A stretch of DNA of 64,000 bases. Source: Ichthyophis bannanicus. Lineage: Eukaryota; Chordata; Amphibia; Gymnophiona; Ichthyophiidae. Within the stretch, counting starts at the first letter, position 1; the number at the start of each line of letters is the position of its first letter. Both the position numbers and the translations under genes were made by a program. This document shows, one piece after another, positions 31,965-42,846 of this stretch. The stretch lies in NCBI GenBank assembly GCA_033557465.1, contig CM066048.1:18948305-19012304 (forward strand), read 5' to 3'. The notes beneath the pieces were generated by a model. The model was not told the origin of the DNA. It worked only from the letters and a program-made list of their open reading frames with translations, and made no database searches.

Positions 31965-32561
31965 TCAGGTCTGGATTGCCGGAGAGATTTCAGGCGTAGA
32001 AAGGTAGATCTGGGAGTCATCAGCATACTGATGGTACTGAAAGCCATGGGAAGAGTTAAGCGCACCAAGGGACTGGGTATAGAGACAGGAAAGGAGCGGA
32101 CCCAAGACAGATCCTTGGGGTACACCAACTGGGAGCGGGATAGCAGAGGAGGAGGAGCCACCAGAACACACACTGAAAGAGCGATGGGAGAGATAGGAGG
32201 AGAACCAGGATAGTACAGAGCCCTTAAAACCAAGAGAGGACAGGGTATCAAGGAGAAGGTTGTGGTCAACAGTGTCAAAAGCAGCAGAGAGGTCAAGAAG
32301 GATGAGGACAGAGTAAAGGCCCTTGGATTTTGCCAGGAACAAGTCACTGGAGACTTTGGCAAGAGCTGTTTCAGTAGAGTGTAAAGGACAAAAGCCAGAC
32401 TGTAAAGGATCCAGGAGGGCATGAGAGAAGAGGAAGTCGAGGCAGTGGCGGTGAACCGCACATTCAAGTAGTTTAGAAATGAAGGGAAGGAGAGAGATGG
32501 GTCGATAATTAGAAGGACAGGTGGGATCAAGTGAGGGTTTCTTGAGGAGAGGTGTGACCAC
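31965..32561 (-). pseudogene. L2 copy 2 reverse transcriptase core
   Basis: A 198-codon frame covers the central RT: '[16 protein letters not shown]', '[15 protein letters not shown]' (first catalytic Asp), '[20 protein letters not shown]' and 'QYADDSQI' (catalytic YADD). The stop after 'PAIQT' is premature relative to the family; the next block lies in another frame. It is better preserved in this section than copy 1, which is frameshifted near the same place. Not functional. Confidence 0.85.
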
Positions 32562-33115
32562 AGCATGCTTGAAGTCTGCAGGGACTGTTGCAGTGGAGAG
32601 CGAAAGGTTGAGAATATGAGAGATGGAAGGGACAACGGTGGAGGAGATGGGGCTTAGGAGATGGGTGGGGAGCAGGTGGTGAGTTTGGAGGAAGAAAGAA
32701 GGTGTGCAGTTTCCTCTTCAGAGATCACAGGAAAGGAAGAGAGGGTAGCAGAAGTAGGGGGAAAGTTGGGAGTGAAGAGGGGAAAGAGGGGAAGTAGCTG
32801 ACTTTGTGGGGAATTGGAGGGTGTTCTTATGGATTTTGTCATGGAAATAGTCAGCCAGGGTTTGGGCATAAAGGGAGGGAGGGATCAGATGTGGAGGTAC
32901 TTTGAGGAGAGAGCTGAGAGCAGTAAAGAGACAGTGAGGATTAGAGGCAAGAGAGTTAATCAGATGGGCATAATAGTCTTGTTTGGCAAGAGCTATGGCT
33001 GACTGGAAAGAGACAAGCATGAATTTTAAGTGTAGAAAGTCTGCAAGGGAGTGGGATTTGAGCCAAGTATGCTCAGCAGAATGGGCACAGGAATGTAGAT
33101 AGCGGGTAGTGGATG

Positions 33116-33668
33116 AAAGCCACCGAGGATAAAGCCCAACAGCTGAAACATATTAACTCAGAATCGGGTCTATCAAACATGAAAAAAGGAACCTCACTGC
33201 CTCTAACACTGCATGGATACAGAGCTGTAAATGCTATGGAGTCTATCTGGAATGAGGTACCACCTATATATACTCAAGCTTGGGTATTCACAGGGGATAG
33301 GTTCTCTGAAAACACCGTGAATACCGAACCATTGCTACCTATGAACATAAAACAAATTGTAGGAAACAAGCAGCCTACTTACCAAGGGAGAAGGCGCTGA
33401 AGGATCCACAGTCATCTCTGCTGGGATGCTGGGGAGGGCATCCTCTTGTAGTGGCTGGTCTACCTGCGGAGGCACTTATGCTCAAAGTGGGTGGGGGGAC
33501 CCCAAGCTCAAAATAACCAAGGAGAGGTTGCTGCTATGCGAGATGGATGAGATGGTGAATCATAAAAAAGTGTTGTTCCCAGATGTCATCCAGGAGGGCA
33601 CGGTTTTGTTTGGAAACCTCTCGACTATGGCTGCCCTCAAAATAACCAAGTGAGAGGTTACTGCCATT
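33116..33668. other. DNA beside the Tigger element, no gene
   Basis: Bases 33275-33345 contain an imperfect inverted pattern ('gggtattcacagggg', 'accgtgaataccgaacc') resembling terminal parts of pogo/Tigger transposons. The short frames 33113-33400 and 33426-33653 have no domain. Near 33515-33560 and 33635-33665 'caaaataaccaag..gagaggtt' is duplicated. Confidence 0.35.
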
Positions 33669-34355
33669 CTATGGAGTGGGCGATGGACTTAGCGATATGG
33701 ACGGCAGCTCAACACCTGCTGCCTCCTCCTCTGTAATGAGCCCTGCACCATTGGTTGAAGGTGTGGGAGATTGTGGTGGCTGTACTGGCTGGAAGTACTG
33801 AGTCATAATGCTTTGTTTGGATTTCCATCTCAATTGTTTCAGCGTTTCAATGAAGGGAAGAAATGTGGCATCAAGTTCCCTTTTGAACTTCAGACTGCGT
33901 TCCAGGATGAGATCAGATTCCTCTATATCCTTTGATAGCTGTTCCACCACTGATGCCCATCTCCTAATTTTAGCTATCATGAGAGGCACAACGTTTGAAG
34001 CTGATTGCTGCTCGTTGTCATCATTATCACCACTGTCCTTAATGCTCTGCTGAGCCATCATATCCAATTCTTCATTGATGAGCTCTACCGCACATTCTGT
34101 TAGAATGTCTGCAACATCCTCTCGCATATCGTCGAAACTATCGCCACCAATCCTATGCGTCAACTCTATGATTGCATACACATTGTTGTTTACATGTTTG
34201 TCAACACCAGAAAAGCTTTCAAAATTTGTGACACGCTCTGGCAAAACCGTCTTCCAGCAGTTGTCTATTGTTGCTTGTGATACATTTTGCCATGCTACTT
34301 CAACATAGTTAATAACATTACGAATTGTGATGGATTCCCAGAGGTCCATCATCAT
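33669..34355 (-). pseudogene. Tigger transposase C-terminal part with PIP-box-like motif
   Basis: A 228-codon frame begins 'MMMDLWESITIRNVINYVEV' and fits the region behind the DDE domain of TIGD/Tigger transposases. Near its end the residues QSIMTQYF (33792-33815) match the PCNA-interacting pattern Q-x-x-hydrophobic-x-x-aromatic-aromatic. A PCNA-binding motif is known in the pogo transposase. The upstream catalytic part is in other frames with an L2 tail inserted, so no complete enzyme can be made. Confidence 0.8.
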
Positions 34356-34467
34356 GGTTTCTAGTTTGCATCCAAAGCATTGCGGTAAAGCTCCTGTGTA
34401 TAGTGGCTTTTAAAAGTCTTTATGATGCCCTGATCCTATGGCTGGTTCAGAGAGGTTTTTGATGTAC

Positions 34468-34575
34468 AAAGTTAACCCTGTTAGATGTAAATTTTTAAGT
34501 TTTGTTCCTTGTAAACCGCTTTGATTGCCTGATAAGGCGGTATAAAAAACTTTAAAACAAACAAACAAATAATTA
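34468..34575 (+). mobile_element. L2-type 3' tail inserted in Tigger DDE domain
   Basis: 'tgtaaaccgctttgattgcc', 'aggcggtataaaaaac' and (AAAC)n interrupt the Tigger frame between the codons for PPNTT and SLNQP, which adjoin in the family. TTAA is present at both borders (34472-34475 and about 34575-34578), a possible short target duplication. Confidence 0.75.
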
Positions 34576-34599
34576 AGTGGTGTTTGGGGGGATGACAAC

Positions 34600-35349
34600 A
34601 ACTTAGACGTTTGGGTGTGCATTTTCCAGCTCCTCTCGAACGTGAACATTGTCTAACATCAACACAAGGTTTTTACCATCAAGGTATTGTTTTACTTCTG
34701 GGATGAAGCAGTTGTTGAACTAATCCCAAAATACCAGATGTCATCCAAGCTTTCTGGTTCCATCTCCAATGCACCAGCATGTAGTTCACATTTGTTGCTT
34801 TCAGTGCATGAGGATTTTAGGCTCTGTACACCATCAAAGGCTTGCACTTGAAGTCACCTCTAGCATTTGCGCAGAAAAGCAGCATGGAACGATCCTTAAA
34901 TGCTTTCAAGCCACACGTTTTGGAGACAGTTTTTGAAATATAGGTACGTTTTCCTGTCTGCCTTTAGAACAATCCTACCTCCCCAGCATTGAATACGTGC
35001 TCAGGTACATACCCATTCTTCTTCATGAGCGCAAGGAGATATTTCTGAAATGCATGAGCAGCTTCCGCATCCACGGAACCCATTTCACCAGTAAGTTTGA
35101 TGTCTTTCAGGCTGTATCTGTTTTTGAAGCAAGCAAGCAACCCACTATTAGCTGAGAAGGCTTTCACATTTTCTTGATCCTTTGTGACATGTTCATAGAT
35201 CTGACTGGCTTTAAGTTGTATTGTAGTGGTGTCCACAACACTTTTTTTTTATCATTCACTATCTCATTGATCCACAAACGCAGACATTTTTCCATTTTTT
35301 CCATGGCCTCATCCTGAACAACTGAAAGAAAGAAAAGAGAGAAATACAT
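34600..35349 (-). pseudogene. Tigger transposase DNA-binding and DDE pieces, frameshifted
   Basis: The frame 35236-34964 has 'LLACFKNRYSLKDIKLTGE' and 'YVPEHVFNAGEVGLF'; the latter is the first catalytic region, where the family usually has Asp-Glu (here the residues read AGEVG, so the first Asp seems lost). The frame 35349-35164 gives the preceding 'KCLRLWINEIVND'. Near 34585-34610 'VVVIPPNTT' is readable just before the inserted L2 tail. Shifts occur near 35240 and 34960. Confidence 0.75.
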
Positions 35350-36137
35350 TTGTTTCTAGACAGTTTTTCATTTAAATCAAACTATAGGGTAGCTTAGCAT
35401 AGAAAGTAAAATAAATAGTTACTGAAATAACTTTGTTTCTAGAAAGCTTTTTATTTAAATCAAATCAGAGTAGAATAAATAGTCTCCGAGTAGAAAGAAA
35501 TAAACTTGTTTCTAGTGACCTTTACAAAGAGGCCTTCCAGTTAGGAGGTAAAAGATCTGTGAAGTTGTCTTAAATAGGTGTTAAAGTCAAGTCACAGATC
35601 AAAGGGGCAATTTGAAAGGCCCCTCTATCAAACCAAGGGCTGTGTGAATCACCCAGGAAACTGGTACAACTTTACGTTAGAAGCACAAGTATAAATAGGT
35701 TAGCCAGAGCTCTGTGATCCTCAGTCTTGAAGGACTGCTACTGCACTTGTAAATATTTATCTTCTGGAATATACTCTAAATCATGCAGAAAAAGGGACTT
35801 CTTTGTGTTAAAGCTGATAAATCTGTGTATTTTAGAATTCAGTGTTTTTGCTGAGTCAGTCAGGTATTAGCACCACCAAAGAGCTTTTTATTTCAATCAA
35901 ATCAGAGTATAGCTTAGCATAGAAAGTAAAATAAATAGTCTCTGAGTAGAAAGAAATTGATTTAAATGAAGCGCTCTTTAGAAACAAATGTGAGTATAGC
36001 TTAGCATAGAAAGTAAAATAGTCACTGAAATAAATTTGTTTCTAGAGAGCATTTTATTTAAATCAAATCAGTGTATAGCTTAGCATATGAGTAGAATAAA
36101 TAGTCCCCAAGTAGAGAGAAATAAACTTGTTTCTAGT
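35340..36137 (+). repeat. Degenerate tandem repeat, about 100-bp unit
   Basis: The phrases 'aacttgtttctag', 'ttttatttaaatcaaatcag', 'agcttagcatagaaagtaaa' and 'taaatagtc' recur in the same order at about 35345-35515 and 35880-36137, at least four times in all. A different 360-base block (35518-35878) sits between the arrays. It interrupts the Tigger transposase. No coding potential. Confidence 0.8.
35518..35878 (+). mobile_element. Possible solo LTR inside the tandem repeat
   Basis: This block starts TGACC and ends CCACCA, breaking the tandem repeat. It contains a TATA-like 'gtataaatagg' (about 35690) and downstream AT-rich 'aaatatttatcttctgg'. TG...CA ends, a TATA box and a size of about 360 bases fit a solo LTR. 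No clear target duplication is seen and it differs from the LTR at 56245-56884, so the call is weak. Confidence 0.3.
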
Positions 36138-36682
36138 GAAAAAAGGAGGTGATGGTGCCTTTGTATAAGTTTTTGGTGCGATCTCATTTGGAGTATTGTG
36201 TGCAATTCTGGAGACCACACCTTCAAAGGGATATAAACAGGTTGGAGTTGGTGCAGAGGGTGGCTACTAAAATGGTTAGTGGTCTTCATTATAGCACATA
36301 TGAGGACAGACTTAAGGATCTTAATATGTATACGTTTGAGGAAAGGCGGGATAGAGGAGATATGATAGAGACATTTCAAAAATGCACAGGAGGAGAGCCT
36401 CTTTCGATTCAAAGTAAGCTTTGCTATGAGAGGATATAGGATGAGGGTGAAAAGGGATAGACTCAGGAGTAATATGCAGAAATATTTCTTTATGGAAAGA
36501 GTGGTAGATGCGTGGAATAGTCTCCCAGTGGAGGTGGTAAAGATGAGGACAGTATCTGAATTCAAAAAAGCACGGGACAAACACAGCGGATCTCTAAAGG
36601 AAAAAAGGAGACGTTGTAGTGGTTGATACGGAAGGGCAGACTAGATAGCCATGTGGTCTTTTTCTGCCGTCGTGTTTCTATG
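36138..36682 (+). mobile_element. CR1-A 3' part
   Basis: The plus strand encodes the C-terminal CR1-A ORF2 in two frames joined near 36430: '[20 protein letters not shown]', then 'KYFFMERVVDAWNSLPVEV', followed by the 3' UTR ending 'gtcgtgtttctatg' at about 36682. It lies inside the Tigger element and directly precedes a CR1-B. Confidence 0.85.
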
Positions 36683-37528
36683 ATGAAATTTAATGTGGAC
36701 AAGTGCAGTTATGCACCTAGAAAAGAACAACCCAAACTATGGTTACATGATGCAAGATTCCACATTAGGAGTCACCACACAGGAAAAAAGAGTTAGGCAT
36801 CATTGTGGATAACACATTGAAACCTTCTGCCCAGTGTGCAGCGGTGGCCAAGAAGGCAAATGTAATGCTAGGAATCATAAGGAAAGGAATGGAGAATAAA
36901 ACAAAGGATATTATAATGCCTCTGTATTATTCCATGGTGCAACCGTACCTTGAATATTGTGTGCAATTCTGGTCACCGTATCTTAAAAAGGATATAGCAG
37001 AATTAGAAAAGGTACAGAAAAGAGCCACCAAAATGATAAAGGGGATGGAAGGATACCCCTATGAAGAGAGGCTAAAAAGATTAGAAGTCTTCAACCTGGC
37101 AAAGAGACGGCTGAGGGGGGATATGATAGAGGTCTATAAATTAATGATTGGTGTGGAATGGGTAAACGTAGATTGATTGTTTATGCCACCAAAAAGTAGA
37201 AAGATTAGGGGACATGCAATGAAACTACAGTGTAACCCCTTTAAGATTAATAAGAGAAAATATATTTTCACTCTACACGTAATGAAACTCTGGAATTCAT
37301 TACTGGAGGATGTAGTAAAAGCTGTTAGTGTAGCTGGGTTTGAAAAAGGTTTGGACAAGTACCTGGACAGAAGGTCCATAAATTAAAGAGGACTCAGGAA
37401 ATCCACCGCTTACGAGCATTGTGGAACCTGTGTATCTTTTTGGGTACCTGCCAGGTACTTATGACATGGAAACAGGATACTGGGCTTGATGAACCTTGGT
37501 TTGACTCAGTATGGCATATCTTATGTTC
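36683..37528 (+). mobile_element. CR1-B 3' part
   Basis: It begins 'atgaaatttaatgtggacaa' and encodes CR1-B ORF2 residues such as '[20 protein letters not shown]' and '[13 protein letters not shown]' (36805-37176), then '[15 protein letters not shown]' (37177-37386) and the 3' end 'tatggcatatcttatgttct'. The frame breaks at the TGA at 37174-37176. Head-to-tail placement behind CR1-A suggests one was inserted at the tail of the other. Confidence 0.85.
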
Positions 37529-37730
37529 TTAACTGAAGTGACTTTTGTACTTTCTGCTGCAGATTCATGCACAGATTTACGAATCTTTTCTTCCTACTGC
37601 TACTAGAAACATCCTGGAGCGAAGTTTGTCTAGCGCATAAACTTTATCACTGAGGCTCACAACAGCCTTCTTTCGCTTGTGCACACTTTCGTTAGCACTT
37701 GCACTACACTTGGATGCCATATCCAGATCA

Positions 37731-38159
37731 ATATTCAGCTATATGTTTGTTTTGGTAAGCTGACCTGTTTCAGAGTTTAATATTCAGTTGTTTGTTCGTT
37801 TTTGGTAATCTGTTTCAGCGTCATGGGTGGGTAAACGATAGCTGCCTAAGCTTTGGGTCCCCGTCCTTGTGCCTAATATAGTTGTGATTTTTGAAAGTGC
37901 TCAGTAATATCAAAGAAAATGCATTTAGGAAGGAGGGCTATACTTATCTCAATACAGCTTGTATAGCTGTAATCATTATTCTTGCATCCATTGCTGAAAA
38001 CCACAGTACTTCTGCGAGGACATGGAAGCAGTGTCGTCTTGCTGGACCCCGCCCCAAGGCTGCGTGTCGAGAATTTAAACCAGTGCACATGTCCGCAAAT
38101 AGCCAAGAGGTGCCTGCGAATACTGAAAATCAGGTCACTGTTTATTTTGAGTGAATAAG
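37731..38159. other. Region upstream of the Tigger start, no gene
   Basis: A duplication of about 60 bases is visible: 'atattcagctatatgtttgttttggtaa' near 37731 and 'atattcagttgtttgttcgtttttggtaa' near 37781, each followed by 'tgtttcag'. It may be the promoter side of the Tigger element. The frame 37891-38154 has no domain. Confidence 0.4.
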
Positions 38160-38240
38160 CGAATCTGTGAAAACAGAATGCATGAATACCAAGGATTGAG
38201 TGTACCAGATTATAATTCTGCTTCAGTAAATTACAAGCCA

Positions 38241-39153
38241 TTACACCTCTGTAAAGTCCCTCAAAGGTTTTTGTCCAGTACTGATCTTCTCAGACCACTC
38301 CCAAATCAGCTTTCCACTGCTGTTGGAACCAAGCCCTTCCATCATTTTATAAAGCCTAGGAATTGCTCCTTTAACCACCCCCCTCGTAAAAAGGTCTTCT
38401 ATTGGGGCTGGGTTCTCCCGGAGTTCTGGTAAAACCCTAGATCTTAGATAATGAACCACCTGAACATAAGAGAAAAAAAAATCCATCTCCCTCAAAGGGT
38501 AAGATTCACAGAGGTCCCCAAGGTCAGCACTGATCGCGCCTCCAAAAACTGACCAACCCTCTTCAGCCTATGACTGGCCCATCTCACAAAGCTCACTCTC
38601 CCGAATACCCAGAGGGAAGTCAACATTACCTCTCAAGGTGGCCAAACAAAAGTAGGTCTTTGAGCCCAGCCAAATATCCCGCCACTTAATCCACAACCGG
38701 AGAGTCAGGGAAACAAATGGGTTAGAATATCTCCAAATGGAACTCTTAGTGTTTGGCAGCCACAGAGCCTCCCCTAAAGAAGGCACCTCACAATCCTCTT
38801 GTTCCATCTGCACCCATTCTTGTGAATCATGCACCCACCACTCCAATTGCTTGATAGAATCTACGCAAGTAATGGACTACCAGACTCTCCTTCCCCCTTT
38901 CTTTCCCTTTAGTAAGGATCGCATGGGCCACCCAGGCTCTCTTACCCTTCCAGATAAACCATAGAAGATTCTCTTGCAGCATCTCCAAAAAGGAGTTGGG
39001 CACTAGAACAAGTAATATGATAACCAAATACAGCAGGCAAGGCAGTATCATTTTGATTGATACTATTCGGCCAAACCAGGACAGATCTTTCCCCAGCCAA
39101 TTATGCAGTTCACCCAAAAGTGTTTTTCCCCAGCAGGGCATAACTAGCTTCAA
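38241..39153 (-). pseudogene. L1/Tx1-like ORF2 C-terminal region
   Basis: Three minus-strand frames (39153-38827, 38846-38568, 38495-38241) give 'ELHNWLGKDLSWFGRIVSIK', 'NLLWFIWKGKRAWVAHAIL' and 'IWRYSNPFVSLTLRLWIKWR'. These are typical of the region behind the RT in L1/Tx1 elements, rich in Trp with W-x-hydrophobic spacing. Two frameshifts separate them. Confidence 0.7.
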
Positions 39154-39210
39154 AGAGATCCTCTATTGATGGAGTAAGGTAGATGCCCAGGTATTTATGT
39201 TATGATTGGC

Positions 39211-40109
39211 CTACCGGAATGGAAAGGTAGCCCACACTGACTCACGCGTGTCTGCCGGCAGAGAAACATTTAGAATCTCTGATTTGGTGGCATCCATATG
39301 GAAGCCTGAGACCGCTCCATAGGCATCCAGCTCCCCCGTTAACACTTTCAGAGATTCCATTGGGGATGAGACTATAAATAGCAAATCATCAGCACACAAA
39401 GATACCTTATGTTCCTCCCCACCACACTCCACTCCCCTTATTGCAGTATTTGCTCCCACCCTCTGGGCCAGGGCTCCATGGTCAGAATAAATAGCAAGGG
39501 GGACAAAAGAGCATCCCTGTTGAGTTCCCCAAGACAACTCAAAAGACTGGGTATAAGATCCATTAATCTTTAAACAAGCTCGGGGAGCTCTATTCAAAAT
39601 CTGAACCCATTTTAGATTGGTATCCCCGTTGTTTTCTAACACCTGAAACAAGAAAGGCCACGAGACCCTGTCAAAGGCCTTCTCTGCAACAATTGCCAAA
39701 AGAAGCAGTTTGTCCAGTCTCTCCCTTCCACTCCACATAACATTCAAGACTTTCCTAATGTTGTCCAAGGCCTGCCTCCCTGGCATGAACCCCAACTGAT
39801 TTATATGAATTAACCGGGGCAGGAGGGGTAATAATCTATTTGCCAAGACCTTTGTGAAGATTTTAAAGTCAGACCCCAGCAAGGATATGGGCCAATATGA
39901 GCTGCATAGACTCGGGTCTTTGCCTTCCTTGGTAGTATGGTTACTCCTGCCAACCACTTTGATGCGGGAAACATTGCATCCTCCCCAAAGGCATTAAACA
40001 TATGGGTGAAGGGTTCAACAAAGGAGCTAGCAAAGACCTTGTAGAATTTATTTGGAAAGCCATCTAATCCCAGAGCCTTATGGGAGGGAAGGTCTTTAAT
40101 TACACCCAA
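39211..40109 (-). pseudogene. L1/Tx1-like reverse transcriptase, decayed
   Basis: Frame 40109-39810 carries 'LPSHKALGLDGFPNKFYKVF', the PGPDG-type RT entry motif (here LGLDG). Frame 39957-39211 has 'YWPISLLGSDFKIFTKVLAN', 'QLGFMPGRQALDNIRKVLN', 'EKAFDRVSW', a degraded template-grip motif ('SWGTQQGCSF') and the catalytic site as 'CADDLLFIV' (usual family form FADD). Frames switch near 39850-39950. The protein would be incomplete. Confidence 0.85.
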
Positions 40110-40675
40110 AACTTCATGAGTAGAGATCGAACAGGTCAGATTTCAGACTTCTCCTCAGATATGGAGGGGAGCTGAACTCCCTCCATATATGTCCTAATTT
40201 TAGGAGATGACGCCTCAGCTTCCAGGGTATATAATTTCCTATAAAATTCCACAAAGCGGGATCCGATAGCCTCATCAGCCTTCAGTTTCTGGCCTCTACA
40301 ATCTCAGATTTTTGTAATAAAGTTCCTTGTCTGCTGCTTCTTCAGCTTAGGGGCTAAAAGATGACTGGGCTTGTTGCCATATTCAAAATAAGTTTGCCCA
40401 AGTCTATCCAGACCCAACCTTATTTGAGCCAGTTGCAACTTGTGAAGCTCCTGACGAGCAGTGGACAGCTTCTTGGAATCAATCCTCCCCAACCCCCTCC
40501 CTCCCTTTTCTGTATACGCTCTCACACCCCAATCTGCTTGCACAATTCTTCATTTTTTAACTCTTTAACCTTCTTTTTATATGTGCCAATGGTTATAAGT
40601 CTGCCCCGGACTACTGCTTTCAAGCAGTTCCACACCACTCCTAGTGAGAATTGACCATTGTCATTTAATGATAAA

Positions 40676-40897
40676 AAATGCAATGTGTGCCTTCGAGTCA
40701 GTCCTGACTCCTGGCGACCCAGAAGCTCCTGGGTTTTCTTGGCAGTGTCACCGGAAGTAGATTGCCAGGCCTTTCTTCTGAGGCAATGGAGGGTTAAGTG
40801 ACTTGCCCAAGGCCACAAGGAGTACTAGTGGGAATCAAACCCTGGTTGCTTGGTTACCAAGCCAGTGTTCTGACCACTAGGCTACTCCTCCACTCCC
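40676..40897 (-). mobile_element. tRNA-derived SINE with a 13-bp target duplication
   Basis: The element reads on the minus strand: head with A box TAGCCTAGTGG (plus 40874-40884) and B box GGTTTGATTCC (plus 40831-40841), MIR-like core ('ccttgggcaagtcacttaac') and a tail with 'gtcgccaggagtcaggactg'. The host LINE bases ATTTAATGATAAA are duplicated on both sides (40663-40675 and 40898-40910), so boundaries are exact and the SINE is 222 bases. It has a different tail from the SINE at 4391-4655. Confidence 0.9.
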
Positions 40898-41601
40898 ATT
40901 TAATGATAAATAGTTTGTTATTTCATTCTGGATCAGGAGAACTGTCTCACAGTCCTCAACCAATGATTCATTTAATTTCTACAAGGAGGCCCCCCCCCGC
41001 CCCATCTACCTGCCTGAAAATCCCCCCACACCGGTGCATGGTCTGACCAGGTGTGGTCCTCAATTCCACAGGCCACCACTTTAGGAACCAGGGTCTTATC
41101 CACCCATATCTTGTCGATCCTAGAGCATGAGCTATGGGCAGCTGAAAAGCAGGAATAGTCTCGCTCCTGTCCTTTCCTATCCCTCCAAATATCTACCAGA
41201 CCAAATTCTGCTAGTCAAACCTTCAATTCTTGCGATGTGTACTGCATTCCAAACTTTCACCTCTTGACGTGTCCAAGGAGGGATTTATAGCCAAGGCAAC
41301 AGTCCCCTTCCCCCCCCCCCCCCCCCATGATTACTTAGCCATCCACAATTGTGACAAAGGCTGGGCCAAACTCTCGACAAAGGTGCTCTGGGCACTGTTT
41401 GGGGCATAAATATTCACCAGAGAGTAAAACTGTCCCTGATGTAAAAACTTAACATAAAAATATCAACCCCCTTATCCCCTTTTAACACCCAGAAGCTTAT
41501 GAAAATGTGAAGCAACCAGAATACCAACCCTTCCCTTTTTTCTTTTTATGCGATTTGAGGCAAACTGTCTTGTGGTGTATTTAGAGTTTACTAATCTACC
41601 C

Positions 41602-42113
41602 TCATCTCTGGGCAAGAGGTGTGTCTTCTGGATAAAAGTAATCTGACTCTGATATATCTGCTGCTTTGAGCAACGCTCTGCAAAACTGCTCAGTCAAAGC
41701 TTTATAGTCCTGAGTCTCCTCAGTCTCTGGGACACCCCTGAGGCGAATGTTGGAGTGGTGCACTCGATTCTCCAAGTCCACTAATTTAGTCAAGAGTTCA
41801 TCTTTTGATTCTTTGAGGGAGGCATTTTGTTGTTCAAAGATAGAATCACTCCCTCTTGTTCCTCCATTCTGCCCTCTGATCCACCTCCAATAAGTCAGCT
41901 TGGAGCTCTTGTATCCAGGATTTTGCGTGTTTTAAAAGTTGATAAATCCTGCCTCAAGGCAGAGAACCATTCTCGCAGTTTCCCCCTCTGTTTATCAAGG
42001 CCCTTTGTGCTCTTCTCAGCTGGGTCTTCACTTGCTGCCTTGCTATTACTGGCTCCGGCCACCATTCTGGATTTTCCCGCAGGGGTTCCCGATGCATTAC
42101 TAAACGCAAACAC
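41602..42113 (-). pseudogene. L1/Tx1-like ORF1 remnant
   Basis: Frame 42113-41895 is charged and lacks a clear domain ('KQRGKLREWFSALRQDLSTF'). Frame 41793-41602 has 'LENRVHHSNIRLRGVPETEE', the L1-type ORF1 motif (LENR...N-I-R-...G-hydrophobic-P-E) at the junction of coiled coil and RNA-recognition domain. ORF1 proteins coat the element RNA. Frames are broken between the two pieces. Confidence 0.75.
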
Positions 42114-42310
42114 TTTGAGGTCAATATTTGCTTTTTTTCTGAGCCATGTGTCCTCTCAGCTATTTGCTTGCGATTCAGCCCAGAATGGAATGTCTGTACT
42201 GCGGGGAAATGCTAAAATACAGGGTTTTGACTTTTTAGCCTGCAGAGCCTCAGGGCTAAGCGGCCATCTTGTTCCAGTGCCATCACTCCCTCCCAGGTCA
42301 CGTAGCTTTT

Positions 42311-42846
42311 AAAGTTGTCATATTTATTTTTCAAAAGAATTTGGACATCTTTCATTGTTCTGTTGGGTGACTATGCTGACCTTTATTTTCAAACTGTTGC
42401 TTTAGCAACTAGAGTGACCATGGGTTCTGCGGTCCCCATCTTGCTGATACAGGAAATTGTGGCTGGCCATTCTCAGCATGTGAAGCTTTAGTTTGATTTC
42501 CTACAGGGAAACTTATCTTTTAAGATCACAGTGCCTGTGTGTCTGTCTCCCCCCTCATAACATTTGTACCATTTTTTTAAATTTCATGCTAATTTGTGCC
42601 ACAGAGAAAACAGTGACCAGTGATGCTTGATTGTCCTCTATACTTGGAGTCCCTTTCCTTTTTATTTTCTGAAGAGAAACACGCTAGTTTCTAATGACCT
42701 GGACTAGCCGCTGTTACAGACAGGATGCGGTAGTTATGGGAACCTTGCTCTGACCCAGCATGGGACATCATGGTATAAATGTTCACCAGCAGGCCAATCG
42801 CATTACTTTGTATTGGATAAAATATCTGTATGACGTTATGCATATA
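42311..42846. other. Non-genic spacer
   Basis: Between the L1/Tx1 5' end and the mariner. No gene or clear repeat; short minus-strand frame 42912-42691 without motif. The 5' untranslated part of the L1/Tx1 element may be included. Confidence 0.35.

Larger units (their letters stand above)
30084..33115 (-). mobile_element. L2 LINE, copy 2 (minus strand), interrupted by CR1
   Basis: The 3' end ((CTA)n tract and 'gagcatttgtatagcactac') is at 30084-30290, and the body is at 31450-33115. Minus-strand frames show 'HLINSLASNPHCLF' near 32950, '[20 protein letters not shown]', '[12 protein letters not shown]' and '[10 protein letters not shown]' (32561-31965), '[13 protein letters not shown]' (31932-31741) and '[19 protein letters not shown]' (31639-31427). 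It aligns with copy 1. The CR1-B at 30291-31450 separates the two parts. Confidence 0.9.
33669..37730 (-). mobile_element. Tigger/pogo DNA transposon, broken into pieces
   Basis: A minus-strand transposon whose coding parts appear in order: start region with ATG at 37720-37718 ('VHKRKKAVVSLSDKVYALDK'), DNA-binding and catalytic pieces (35349-34600) and the C-terminal part (34355-33669). It is interrupted by a tandem-repeat block and possible LTR (35340-36137), by two CR1 copies (36138-37528) and by an L2 tail (about 34468-34575). Pogo-group transposases join a CENP-B-type DNA-binding domain to a DDE nuclease. Confidence 0.8.
38160..42310 (-). mobile_element. L1/Tx1-like LINE, nearly full length but decayed
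   Basis: On the minus strand, ORF1 remnants (42113-41602), an endonuclease region (about 41590-40960), the linker and RT (40543-39211) and the Trp-rich C-terminal part (39153-38241) follow in family order. An antisense SINE (40676-40897) was inserted between endonuclease and RT. C-runs at about 40990 and 41310 and many frame changes show decay. This lineage differs from CR1 and L2 in having an L1-type coiled-coil ORF1. Confidence 0.85.

Noticed and set aside
35340..36137. CRISPR-like repeated units
   Set aside because: The units are long, contiguous and degenerate without unique spacers; it is an ordinary tandem repeat in vertebrate DNA.
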